Source: Oreohelix idahoensis
Taxonomy: Eukaryota > Mollusca > Gastropoda > Stylommatophora > Oreohelicidae
NCBI GenBank assembly: GCA_024509875.1
Contig: JAMPIV010004265.1
Location: 434,001-498,000 of the forward strand
Direction: 5' to 3'
DNA length: 64,000 bases
This document shows positions 43,447 to 54,574 of this stretch, one piece after another; within the stretch, counting starts at the first letter, position 1, and each line of letters begins with the position of its first letter. The notes beneath the pieces are model-generated. The model ran no database searches, was not told where the DNA came from, and saw nothing but the letters and a program-made list of their open reading frames with translations. Made by a program: the position numbers and the translations under genes.

Positions 43447-45569
43447 CACATTAACTACCGAATTGAAAAACACACTGTGGCCGAATTAAATTTTTTTCCC
43501 ATTTTCATCCTGTAGGTGTTTGCACAAAGTAAGCTGTAGTTTTCGTAATTGTTTACAGATTTTTATGAATTAAACGTCATTTTAAAGATAAATGAATGCA
43601 CTATTACAATAAACACCGGTTGTAACTCTAATAGAGGTTGTTGCTATTTGACGGCCCTCCGATGGCCGAGGACTTGCAATATTTTCACAATTATGACTGC
43701 TTGCGCCCCATCTCTATCAAAATCACAAATTCAATCAATGTGCACACCGTTTTCACTCTTGTCCTCGTCGCTAGATCCATCAGTCAATTGTTGAAACACG
43801 TTTCTATCCTATTCAGCCATTAGATGAGATGTACACATATTTTTTGTAGTCCTATCACTAGTTGCCACGGTAAACAGTTTTACACGATTTGGTAACTAAC
43901 CAAAACGCTGAAAAATATGAACATAATATCAATTTTAATGCGACTACACAAGTTAGCTGAGCACATATATCCAGAGTCACAGTGTGGATTCCGAGCTGGC
44001 AGATCAACAACAGACATGATCTTCTCTCTCCGCCAGCTTCAGGAAAAATCAAGAGAGCAGAAAAGACCATTATATATCGCCTTTATAGACCTCACAAAAG
44101 CATTCGACCTGGTTAGTAGGGATGGACTCTTTAAAATCCTCCTGAAAATAGGCTGCCCTTCTAAAATGCTGGAAATGATAAAGTCATTCCATGACGGCAT
44201 GAAGGGAACAGTCCAATATGCTGGAAGCACGTCACAGCCCTTTGATATACGAAGTGGCGTTAAACAAGGCTGTGTTCTGGCTCCGACCCTCTTCGGAATC
44301 TTCTTTGCCTTACTCTTGAAACATGCATTCAGAGATGCAACTGAAGGAATATGCCTTCACACTAGGTCAGATGGCCGTCTGTTTAATCTTTCAAGGCTGA
44401 AGGCAAAAACAAAAATCAGAAGGGTCACTATAAGAGACTTGTTGTTCGCTGATGATGCTGCAGTCGTCACTCAAAGCCAACAGGAGCTTCAGAGCTTGAT
44501 GAATCGCTTCACTAAAGCATGCAAGGACTTTGGCCTCACAATAAGTCTAAAGAAAACGAATGTGCTGAGTCAGGATGTGGGTGCTGCACCAGTTATCACT
44601 ATCGATAACTATGAATTGGCAGTGGTGCACCACTTCACATAGCTAGGGTCTACCATCAATGACAAACTCTCACTGGATACAGAAATCGACAGCCGCATTG
44701 GCAAAGCTGCAGCTACCTTTGCCCGCCTCACATCGCGTGTTTGGGGAAACTCTAAACTCACAATGAAGACCAAAGCTGCGGTATATAATGCCTGCGTCAC
44801 CAGCACACTCCTATATGGTAGCGAGACCTGGACGACCTATGCTAAGCAAGAAAGAAGGCTCAATACCTTCCATTTGCGGTGTCTACGCCGCATCCTCGGC
44901 ATCTCATGGAAAGATAAAGTGACAAATGTCGAGGTGTTGTCACGTGCTGGCCTTCAAAGTATGTATACGCTTCTTAGACAGCGCAGACTTCGCTAGCTTG
45001 GCCATGTTCGCCGCATGGAAGATGGTCGCATCCCAAAAGATATCTTCTACGGACAATTAGCAGATGGCAAGAGAACAGTTGGGCGACCACAGCTGAGGTT
45101 CAAAGATGTGTGCAAGAGAGATATGAGGGCACTAGACATGGATCCAGCAACATGGGAGGATGAAGCTGCCGATCGCACTAAGTGGCGATGCTATTTACGG
45201 CGCCACCTCAGATTGGGCGAAGAGAGGCTCACACAAGAAGCAGAGGTGAGGAGAAAACGTCGAAAGGAGCACCAAAAAAATAAGCAGCTGAGGGCTGTCA
45301 CCTCAGGGGCGCATTCCCATAGTCAGTTATGACTGAAGGGGCTATTACTATTACTTACTATTAATATCAATTTTCCAGTGTTCTACAACAACCATGCTTT
45401 GGGAATTTGTTTTCCGGTGGCAACTTAAAATCTCGAACCAGATCAGAAAGTTTTTCAGTACATTTTTCATTTGTTTTATTACTAAAATTAGATTGGCGCT
45501 CTGAGCGGCTTGCGGTCTAAATGTGATTATTTTGTGAGCCGCTGACAGCGGCTTGCGGTAGTTAATGTG
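43447..45569 (+). mobile_element. piggyBac-like non-autonomous element, split by LINE-C
   Basis: Perfect inverted ends CACATTAACTACCG (43447-43460) and CGGTAGTTAATGTG (45556-45569) are each bordered by TTAA (43443-43446 and 45570-45573), the piggyBac target duplication. The right end also has GCGGCTTGCGG twice. Without the inserted LINE (43937-45374, including one copy of the duplication) it would be about 0.69 kb and has no transposase, so it is a MITE-type element. It lies in a WIP intron. Confidence 0.85.
43937..45361 (+). mobile_element. LINE-C, 5'-truncated, with 13-bp target duplication
   Basis: Flanked by TAATATCAATTTT at 43924-43936 and 45362-45374. Encodes the RT from finger/palm onward (ESQCGFRAGRSTTDMIFSLR, LYIAFIDLTKAFDLVSRDGL, GVKQGCVLAPTLFGIFFALL, catalytic DLLFADDAAVV), then LLYGSETWTTYAKQERRLNT, CLRRILGISWKDKVTN and KRTVGRPQLRFKDVCKRDMR. 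In-frame stops at 44640-44642 and 44994-44996 divide it into three open pieces (43917-44642, 44763-44996, 45015-45332), all in one frame. Ends with ATTCCCATAGTCAGTTATGA and a trinucleotide tail. No endonuclease, so immobile on its own. Confidence 0.85.
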
Positions 45570-45573
45570 TTAA

Positions 45574-46354
45574 TTCTTTGGCTCTTGAGTTATGCTGACA
45601 GCATTTGCTCAGTCTTGTCACAATTACCATTCAAAGCTGACAGCGTTGCTTTAGGTTTGTCAATAAGAAATCCAGAAAATAACCTGTTTAATCCAGTCCA
45701 TGTTAGTGTTTACACAGGTTTTTGCCTCCACTGTCCTCGCAAAGTTTGATCCATTTGTTAAGATATCACTCTCATCCAACAAGATTTCCCTCAGCTCACT
45801 CCTTGGACAAGTTTTATTCTTATGACATTTTCTTTATTTCTTCGTGCATATTTCTTGTGTAGTATTTTAATGCGATGTCTTTTATTTCTTTGCTTTTGGT
45901 TTCTATCCCGTGTTTTCTCTGCTTGTCTACACATTACATGTATTTTTTTCCATGATGTTTCTGTATTCTGGAGTGTTTTAAGCCCTTCAATTTCTGCCCT
46001 TTTCCTTAATCTGACTTCCACCAGCCATATTAGACTTTCCTTGAATTCCTTTTTGAGAAATTTTTAGTTCGCTCACTGAATGCTTGTTCTTAAACAACCC
46101 CATTTTTTGCTTACTTTCTCTTTTGGGTCTTCTCTTCTTTATTGTTCTATGCTTTCTGTTCATGTTTTATATTTGGCTGTTTCCACTCTGATATTTTCGA
46201 GGTTGCTTATTTCTAAATTTTTCAGCATTATTAGCTATTTTAATCACTGAAGGAATGTGATCTGTATTTGTGATTGCACCAGTGAATGTCTATGCATTTC
46301 TATCACTATTTTTAAATCCTGATGAAGTCAATGTAATTACACTTTTTTTTTAAA
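45574..46354. other. WIP intron, nothing recognised
   Basis: T-rich on the plus strand. Frames on either strand (for example 45791-46021 minus, basic) show no known domain. Confidence 0.5.
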
Positions 46355-46364
46355 AATCTGCTAC

Positions 46365-46650
46365 ACTTTTCTGTTTTCCTCTATCTTGCTTACAAAGTAA
46401 GTTACATAAAACCAGCAGGTTTTCTTTCAATACCTGTGCAAGTCTGTCTCTTCTGTCACTTTTTCTCCACATATCTTTCCCTTCTTAAGTGCAGGAATGT
46501 AAATTTTTCAAGCACCCAGCATCTGTCAGTCTTGTCTCTGTTACTCCCAATACATCAAGTTTCATATTACTTGCTTCTAAAATTAAGTTACCTAGTTTTC
46601 CTTTTTGATTTAAGATTTGACAATCAATAATTTTAGGTTTCTCTTTTCAG
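46365..46650 (-). pseudogene. LINE endonuclease N-terminal fragment
   Basis: On the minus strand NQKGKLGNLILEASNMKLDV and LGVTETRLTDAG match the first two motifs of the LINE EEP endonuclease (compare EYKIEVLGLCETKW of LINE-B). After a stop comes SDRRDRLAQVLKENLL, within the part shared with 42.9-43.1 kb. A degraded scrap of a further LINE copy. Confidence 0.6.
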
Positions 46651-47138
46651 TTTTTAGGTGGCCTTTCTCAGAAATCTTTCATTATGGTCTTCTTCATTCA
46701 TTAAAAGCTACTGCTACCCTGCAGTTTGTACAGCAGGTTTCTCCTAGAGGACCAGGAGTTACCCAAATTGTTGATTATCATTTTGATCTTGATCTACTGC
46801 TGACATTGAGTTACACAGGGTGATGCCCTAATGTCTTCTATAGTGGCAAGCCGTAATCTTTCTCTACCTCCTGATATGCCTTTAGTGTGCCATATATTTT
46901 CTGTTCCGCTTCATGAAGCATTAATCTTCTCAGAATCTATGCCTCACTCACTGTCTTAGTCTTTGTGTACTAGAGACAGACATTCTTGTAAGTAGGATTT
47001 CTCCTACTGCCCTCATGCAGTTTAGCCAGTCAGCCAAGACTTCCTCAGAATGTGGCAATCACTGTAGACAAGCAGTATTTTTGAAGCCATACACCAGCTA
47101 GGCATTGAGAGGGGAACCAAGTAAGATCCTGAATATAA

Positions 47139-47458
47139 TATAATATAACAGCCCCCTTCAGTCATAACTGACTATGGGAATGCGTCCCATAAGGTGATAA
47201 CCATCAGCTGCTTATTTTCCTGGTGTTCCTTACGACGTTTTCTCCCTCTTCGACTAGTTGTATGAGCTTCTTTTCGCCCAATCTGAGGTGGCGTTGTAGA
47301 TAGCATTGCCACTTGTGTGATCGGCAGCTTCATCCTACCAGGTTGCTGGATTTATGTCCAGTGCCCTCATGTCTCTCTTGCACACATTTCTGAATCTCAG
47401 CTGTGGTCGCCCAACTGTTCTTTTGTCATCTGCCAGTTGTCCGTAAAAGATATCTTTC
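47139..47458 (-). mobile_element. LINE-C 3' fragment with 13-bp target duplication
   Basis: 320 bp bounded by GATCCTGAATATA at 47126-47138 and 47459-47471. The minus strand reads the LINE-C end: RTVGRP, FRNVCKRDMRALDI and the tail CATTCCCATAGTCAGTTATG. Clean target-primed, 5'-truncated insertion in a WIP intron. Confidence 0.85.
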
Positions 47459-47613
47459 GATCCTGAATATATCATAAGGATATGGATGTCACTCTGTCAG
47501 GAACAAGCTCTCTCTCTCTTACCCTACACATACACATATCATATAAATAAAACATATTGGAGTCAACTTAAAACAGTTACACAAATGCACAATTTATAAT
47601 ACTCCTCACTCAC

Positions 47614-47718
47614 CAGTGTTTCTGGGACTTCTGCTAGGAAACAATTTGGTGATATTACTGAGAGGCTCTGGAGGTGGGAACTCGCTGGAAGTGTGAAACC
47701 GAAATCGTTTTTCAAAAT
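47614..47718 (-). CDS. WIP-family gene, WASP-binding-domain exon
   Basis: 105-bp exon with acceptor TTTTGCAG and donor GTGAGT on the minus strand, both introns in phase 1. It encodes FEKRFRFHTSSEFPPPEP, then LSNITKLFPSRSPRN: the conserved WASP-binding segment of WIP proteins (aromatic FxFH, FPPPEP, basic K..PS). With the preceding exon the junction gives Asp-Asp before Phe-Glu, as in family members. This segment binds the WH1/EVH1 domain of WASP or N-WASP, keeping it stable and inactive until signalled. Confidence 0.9.
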
Positions 47719-47942
47719 CTGCAAAACATAATACTTGTTATTTATTCTGGTCAGCAATAAAAAATGTGAGGAGACTGTGGTAGGATTACATAAAACAATA
47801 TGATGAACAAAAATTTCTTCACCCCATCTACTCATTTTGGTCACCAGACACACACACAAAATTTTAAAAAAACTTTTCACAGAATGAAAAACATAATTTA
47901 GGACTGTCCTAAAAAATAATGCTTCGTTATATATCATTACCT

Positions 47943-47987
47943 CTACACCTCACGGTAGAAGGGGAACGACTAAGTAAGTAAGTATAT
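47943..47987 (+). repeat. LINE tail scrap
   Basis: CTCACGGTAGAAGGGGAACG and ACTAAGTAAGTAAGTA match the 3' tail of the LINE at 4357-4582. Only the tail inserted. Confidence 0.6.
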
Positions 47988-48004
47988 ATTATCACCTGTT
48001 ACAA

Positions 48005-48180
48005 TATATGACAAACATGAGGCTGTCAATGGGCTGGCAACCTCATCATATAAAATAAATTGCTACAGAAACCACTGCTAAAAGAGAACATTCATGTTTT
48101 TGTGTGGGCTTCCTGCAAGGGACCAGCTGCAGTAATGGCTCTATATTCTATAAGAAATGAAGAGGGAAATGAATGATGAT
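48005..48180 (+). repeat. SINE-1 copy
   Basis: GGCAACCTCATCATATAAAA, TTGCTACAGAAACCACTGCT and AAGGGACCAGCTGCAGTAAT blocks in the SINE-1 order. Confidence 0.7.
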
Positions 48181-48639
48181 ATCACACATGAAGGCACATA
48201 ACTCTCCATCAAAACACATAATTTTAGAGACTGCACCAAACGTAAACCTCCATGTATCTCTGGGTCTTCATATGGAGGATTGATGCAATTTTAGCTTTTC
48301 TTCCAGGCCGCTGATCCATAACTGACACGTTTCCTTTTCAAATTCTCCATTTGGTTTCCACTAATACACAAGTCATATGCTCATGCATTGCCTTTCAACT
48401 TCTTAACCATTTCAATGTTTTAATTTCTGGCTTTACTTTTACTGTGCCGCTCTTTATCACATTTAACTTCCCGTGCAGAAGACTTGCAGACAGCTATTGT
48501 TGAGCCTATACAGAAGATGAAAGCAAACAGGAAGAGTGTTTCCCTTCTGAGCCATGATAGAAAAACGTGTCAGAAAATTATTGAATAATGTATAGGATCA
48601 CCAGCAGAACCAGAAGTAATTGTTGTTTTTGTTACTGTT

Positions 48640-48895
48640 GACATCACTGCACTCCAGGCAAACCCATAGGTGCTCAGTCTCCCTCAGCAAATGACGAAGG
48701 GTAAAAAAATGTAAAGGTAGTCCCATAGCAGATACTGCCGAAGGAGAGTGAAGTGTAAGAGACTACACCATACTAAGTCCAGCATCGAGGTGGGGTGTCC
48801 AGTTCCCTTTCTTGCTGCCTTTTCCTTCCCAAACTCAAAGAGGGGAGTCAGGTACCTATTTACAGCTGGTTGAAGGGTATGGATGCTAACTGTTC
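48640..48895 (-). repeat. SINE-2 copy, longest in the window
   Basis: Includes both the head (GCAAACCCATAGGTGCTCAG, shared with 39.68 kb) and the body (reverse complement of 41.93-42.12 kb, and of the 88-bp unit at 1-188). Confidence 0.7.
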
Positions 48896-49059
48896 CTGTT
48901 GCACACTGGTTGTATACACTAGTAGTTACTATTAGGAAAGCATAATTTAGAATTAAAACAGGAAGAGGGTGTACAGAGGCACTATGGCAGCTTAGTTATT
49001 TAACCAGCAAGACTGTAATATCTCCTTACAGACCAGGAGAGGTTGTAACCAAGTCATCA

Positions 49060-49420
49060 GAAACATATTGTGGAAGATGGTAGATAATCTGGAATAAAAG
49101 AACAGCTTCTGGACTGTACTAGAGCACAGCATAAAAAATGCAGATATGCCGTAAGAACATAAGCTGGCCTTCATAAGTAGTCTGCCACTTTGCCTTAGAC
49201 ACGGATGTGAACTATCACCACCATTATTCATCATATGCTACGTAAGGACAATATCATCAAAGATGCAAAAGAACATTCATGTGATCTAAATGCTGTTTGC
49301 TGATGATGTGTATATTTTAAACAGACAACAACAGAAATATGTAAATCATCTTAACATCAGATGCAAGAATAACACGAAGATCAAAACAGAAATATTAACA
49401 AGAAGTAAAATGCCAAGAGA
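49060..49420 (+). pseudogene. Degenerate LINE reverse-transcriptase fragment
   Basis: Reads LRHGCELSPPLFIICYV (compare the RQGCxLSPxLF motif) and, after a stop, MLFADDVYILNRQQQKYVN, the catalytic FADD motif with its following helix. Much more decayed than the LINE-A copy directly downstream and from another family. Confidence 0.6.
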
Positions 49421-49588
49421 CAGAATGCATGGAGGCATATCTGGAGTCATCCATATATGACCCCCAGATAAGCACAATGCTATAGTATACAGATGTGGAA
49501 GTTAACCTCTGTCTGTGAGGCTAACTACACCCTGAATGACTTGAAATCATCCACAAACTTTAAGGGATTCCCCCTGCGGTGAAACATA

Positions 49589-51475
49589 TTGAGAACACAG
49601 CATTGCAAAAGTCAGGAAAAGACATTGACTGATGATATAGACCAGAATTTCAACACCATTTCAACAATATACAAAGAAAGCAGCAAATCATGCTTGGGAT
49701 TCCAGGAAAGGAAGAAGCAAGACTGGATAACACCAGAAACATTAAACACCATAACGATGAGAAAGGAAATGAAAAGAAAGAAAACAGAAGCGAAGTCCCC
49801 CAGGTTAAAGCAACTATATAGCGAACAGTACAGTCAGCTGGACAAGGAAGTTAAACGCCAAACCCGAGCCAACAAAAGGAATTTCCTAGACGATCTTGCA
49901 AGACAGGCAGAGGAGGCAGCACTGAGAAATGAACAAAGCACAGTATACAAAATAACTAAATTCATCAGCGGAATACGAGGTGCAAACAATATTACATTAG
50001 AGCTATTTAAGACAGACCCTGAGCTAGCAGCAGAACTATTAGAACCACTATTTGCACAAGTCTGGAAAACGGGGACAACACCATCAGAGTGGAACAAAGG
50101 AATAATTGTCAAGTTGCCCAAGAAGGGAGATCTTGCAGACTGCAATAATTGGAGAGGAATAACTCTTCTCTCAGTTCCCAGCAAAATACTAGGCAGGATA
50201 ATTATACAGAGAACTTCAAAGGCAGTAGACCACAAACTGAGGAAGGAACAAGCAGGATTTAGAAAGAATAGAAGATGTGTAGATCATATATTCACTCTCA
50301 GGAACATTATAGAGCAGTGCTCAGAATGGCAAAGACAGCTTTACATTAATTTCGTTGATTTTGAAAAGGCTTTTGACAGCATACATAGGGACAGTTTATG
50401 GAAAATACTGAGGGCTTATGGAATTCCAAGCTGCATAGTGTCAATCATAAAAAGCCTCTATGCCAACTTTACGTGTAGTGTTGGGCAGAGCAACCTAACC
50501 TTTGAGGTGAAGACAGGAGTACGACAGGGATGCCCCTTGTCAACCACTCTATTTTTAACAGTCATAGACTGGGTGATGCGCCAGTCAACAGAGGGCAGTC
50601 CAAGAGGAATAAGATGGACAACATTTTCTACACTGGAAGATCTGGAATATGCAGATGACATTGCACTACTAGCACATTCACATCAACACATCCAGGAAAA
50701 AACGGATAGACTTAACAAGTTTAGCCAGCAGGTGGGCTTGAACATCAATTTAAAGAAGTCTGAGGTCATGACGCTCAATGTGAGCAACCCTGAGCCCATA
50801 TCAGTAAGGAATCAGCAATTGGTACAGACAGATACCTTCACATACCTAGGAAGCATAGTAACACCAGACGGCAGGGCAGGCAAAGACATCAACATCAGAA
50901 TGAATAAGGCAAGAACAGCCTTCTTTAGCCTAAACAACATCTGGAAGTCCTCCCAATACAGCACAAGCACAAAATTAAGATTATACCAGAGCTGTGTGCT
51001 TTCTGTGCTTCTCTATGGTGCGGAATGCTGGAGAGTTACAGAGAAGGAAATGTCGAAATTGTCCTCCTTTCACACAACATGCCTAAGAAAAATTCACCGA
51101 ATCTTTTGGCCGAATACCATCACTAACCAAGATCTGCTTACTCGTAGCAAGCAAGAGGACATGCACACCATCATAGCTGGCAGACGCTGGAGCTGGGTTG
51201 GTCATGTCCTCAGAAGAGACCCCGATGCCATCACAAGAACAGCTATGCTTTGGACCCCTGAAGGAAAACGAAAGAGAGGCCGACCAAAAACAACCTGGCG
51301 GAGGACTGTGGAGGCTGAGATGCAGGGAATGAACCAGAGTTGGGGCACTGTACGAAGGATGGCCACCGACCGAGCAAAGTGGAATCAATTTGTTGTTGCC
51401 CTACAAGACGCCACTAGGCGTGTTGGCCACTGACTGCTCTGACGGTCGGCGGCTAAGGATCAAAGAAGAAGAAGA
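49589..51475 (+). mobile_element. LINE-A copy with 614-codon RT frame carrying an in-frame deletion
   Basis: ORF 49589-51433 lacks the endonuclease and starts in the linker (QNFNTISTIYKESSKSCLG, GFQERKKQDWITPETLNTI). RT motifs follow: VKLPKKGDLADCNNWRGITL, RKEQAGFRKNRRCVDHIFTL, NFVDFEKAFDSIHRDSLWKI, VKTGVRQGCPLSTTLF and catalytic EYADDIALLAHS. The thumb and tail run to LQDATRRVGH and the 3' end GGATCAAAGAAGAAGAAG. Between FISGIRGANN and ITLELFKTDPE about 70 residues of the fingers (the K.GKAPG.D region) are missing without breaking the frame. So the frame looks intact but the enzyme should be inactive. Lies in the WIP intron, antisense to the gene. It is the best reference for the two other LINE-A copies at 12 and 13.4 kb. 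Confidence 0.85.
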
Positions 51476-51760
51476 GCAGCTCTGTTAAAGAATGTAGCAC
51501 GATAATGTTGAATCCACTTTAAATATACATATGATCAGGTAAAGAAATCTCAGAAATATGAAAACAACAAAAGTACATCTCATAAGCATAATTTCTGCAG
51601 AGAAAGTCAAAATATGTCAGATCCCAAAGGACATCTGAGTAAGAAAAGATTTCATATCTATTTATATTTTAAGATTACTGTTTTTTTTTTAAAGCCTTTT
51701 GTATTCCAATAACAAGATATTGTTTTTCTAGTGTTCATTTCAGGAGCAAAATATTTCAAT

Positions 51761-52205
51761 GAGGTTAGTTCTAGCCACCCATGAATAGAAGCCCCTTAGT
51801 AGCACATAATAAGATTAGTTCTAGACACCCATGAATAGAAGTCCCTTAGTAGCACATAATGAGGTTAGTTCTAGCTACCCATGAACCCAGAAGCCCCTTA
51901 GTAGCACATAATGAGATTAGTTCTAGCCACCCATAAACAGAAACCCCTTAGTATCACATAATGAGATTAGTTCTAGACACCCATGAATAGAAGCCCCCTA
52001 GTAGCACATAATGAGATTAGTTCTAGCCACCCATGAACAGAAACCTCTTAGTAGCACATAATGAGGTTAGTTCTAGCCACTCATGAACAGAAGCCTGTTA
52101 GTAGCAAACAATGAGGTTAGTTGTTGCCACCCATGAACAGAAGCCCCTTAGTAGCATACAATGAGGTTAGTTCTAGCCACCCATGAATAGAAGCCCCTTG
52201 GTAGG
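51761..52205 (+). repeat. 50-bp minisatellite, about nine units
   Basis: Unit: GAGGTTAGTTCTAGCCACCC then ATGAATAGAAGCCCCTTAGT then AGCACATAAT, repeated about nine times with scattered substitutions and small indels. In the WIP intron. Confidence 0.92.
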
Positions 52206-52706
52206 ACATCTCTGAATGAACACACGGCTGGCTGACCCTTGCATGTGCTTCAATTAAAAATAACAAGGTTAAGTTTGGTGAAGGATCGGATGAAACATTT
52301 TAGTGAAGTTTTACATTTCAATGGAAACAGCATTGGAATGTGTACTGTAAATTAATAATTCACACAAGTGGGTTATGTTGTATGCATTTGGAAGAAATAA
52401 CGAAGTAATTTGTACTGAAGTGTTTGATACTCTTATCCGGCCAATGTATGAGGAACTTTTGGAGCCATAAAAATAAAAAACGTCTAGATCAGCACTTTCA
52501 AGTGCAATTTGCATTCAATAAACAGATTCTAATATTGTCAATTGCTCCATTCTAAATGAGTGGTGTAAGTTCACAGTTACTAACTAGGATAAGTGTTAAT
52601 GTAAATGAAATCTGGAATTTCTAACCAAGTGCTAAACAAAAAGCAACAGATTTCCTTTTTTTTTTTTTTTTTAGAAAAATTGCTGATCATTATATCTGTG
52701 TGTCAA

Positions 52707-52883
52707 CTGTGGGTAAGAGAGGTCGAGGAAGACCAAATAACACACGGAGAAGAGAACTGGAAACAGACATGAAAAGGACAAAGAAGAAATGGAAAGACTT
52801 TAAGCTGATGGCGCAGGACAAGAAGACAAGGCATACGTTTGTTGAAGGCCTATGCTTCTTGGAGAGTTGAAAGAAGAAGTAGA
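52707..52883 (+). mobile_element. LINE-B 3' fragment
   Basis: Encodes GKRGRGRPNNTRRRELETDM and LMAQDKKT with the tail TTTGTTGAAGGCCTATGCTT and AGAAGAAG. ATCTGTGT occurs just before (about 52693) and just after (about 52885), a candidate short target duplication. Confidence 0.7.
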
Positions 52884-53589
52884 ATCTGTGTTTACAAGCA
52901 GGCACTGTATTATCTGTATTACAAAAAAAAAAGAATCCCTTAATACACATATTGTCTTATTAAGACACCTGTAACCAACAAATAAATAATCCTGTCAGAT
53001 TTTCAGGAAAATATGGAAAAGGCTTGCACTGCACCATGAAAGCTGAACTGAGCACCCATTAAAAGAGCGCGCAGGCATTTGAATTTTTTCACGTTGCGCT
53101 GAACATAAGTCACGATAGGTTTGACCACAATGATCAAATGAAGATGAAATAGAAAAAAATGACCACAGGAGAATTAATGCTGTCATCGGGACATGCAGCA
53201 GAAACAGCACAATATAAATATTTTCTACCATGTCTTGATGGGTTACTTGCTCTTAGTTGAGGACAGAATTGAATGTAAATATGTTTTTTATTGAAAAAAG
53301 GCCAGCTTTACCGGACATAATCACAAACAAGACATGTGACTAAATGACGTTCATCAGCGAACAAGTACATAAGTACAAAGGATATGAGCAATTAAATCTA
53401 CACAGACGCAGTTTAAAAAAAAAAAAAAAAGCGGTCAATCCTATAAGATCCTGTTAACATTTCCATAAAGCAAAAAAAAAAATAAGGATATGACTTCACC
53501 AAGAGGAAACTTTTTTTGTCTTGGCAGGTCACACAAAACACAGCTGAACACGACAGACTGAAAATCATGCGCGCATAACATCTCCGTGC

Positions 53590-53850
53590 AGTTTCCTGGA
53601 GTCTCTGAGCAGACAAATAAAGAACAGGACTACTATTCCCTCAGGCATGTCCTAACAGGCAACAATTATGAGGTTACGCATATGGCTCACAACTTTGTCA
53701 AGTTAAAATAAATGAGCAATCTCATCATGTAAAACAAATTGCTACAGAAACCATAGCGGCAAGATCACATAAATGATTTTATGGAGGCCTCCTGCACTGG
53801 GACCAGCTACAGTGGTGGGGCTCTGTGCTCCAAACAACAAGAGACAAGCA
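53590..53850 (+). repeat. SINE-1 copy
   Basis: TTTCCTGGAGTCTCTGAGCA, AATCTCATCATGTAAAACAA, TTGCTACAGAAACCATAGCG and GGGACCAGCTACAGTGGTGG in order; about 45 bp of extra sequence in the middle compared with other copies. Confidence 0.7.
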
Positions 53851-54574
53851 ATTTATAATACCTCAGTAACAGAAGAAAGAGAGCAGAGAATGTTGGAATG
53901 GATACTAACTTGTAACCATGTGTTGGAATGATGACTAAAGATATGGAGAATGAAGGTAACCCAAACATACAAGACCTGTCAAAATGGGAAAAAAAGAAGA
54001 GTGGTGAAGGGAGGTAGAGTTAAAAAGGAAATGGGACAAAACTGAAAGGAAAGCTGAAGTGACTGTATACCAAGGAAGACAAACACATAAAGGTACAGAC
54101 ACATGGAAAGATAAAGAAAGAACGATATGGGTTTAGTTGAAGAGACCAGCAGATGGATAGACAGGTAGTCATATGACACACAAAAGAACAGATGGATGGT
54201 CTGACCCACTGAGGTACTTGAATACAGACGGACAGAAAGGATGGGCTGAAAGGAATACAGACTGACAGATGATAAATAAATGGATGAAACAGCAGAAATG
54301 CAAATAACAGGAGGAGATTATGGACGAAAGATGTCCAGCAGGTAAAGAGAGAAAAAGGGACCATACGGGAGAAAAAAGTCACTATCAGACAGACAGGCTT
54401 ATGGAGTAGTGAAAGAAAGAGGAAGGGGGTGGGCAAACAGTAAAGGTCACACGGTGAAGCTGTGTAGTTTTATGTAGGCCCCATGGAAAGAGAAGCACCC
54501 ATTCTGGTATTCAATATCACAAAGACTGACAAGAAAAAAAAACACATAAAGAACAAGAAAGATACAAAACTTAC
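53851..54574 (-). other. WIP intron, nothing recognised
   Basis: GA-rich on the plus strand. The Phe/Ser-rich minus frames (53979-54436) follow from that composition and have no domain. Confidence 0.5.

Noticed and set aside
51761..52205. CRISPR-like array
   Set aside because: Contiguous 50-bp repeats without unique spacers, in an animal intron: a minisatellite.
54020..54436. 138-codon Phe/Ser/Leu-rich minus frame near the WIP exon
   Set aside because: Lies beyond the splice donor in intron, composition-driven, no WIP or other domain.
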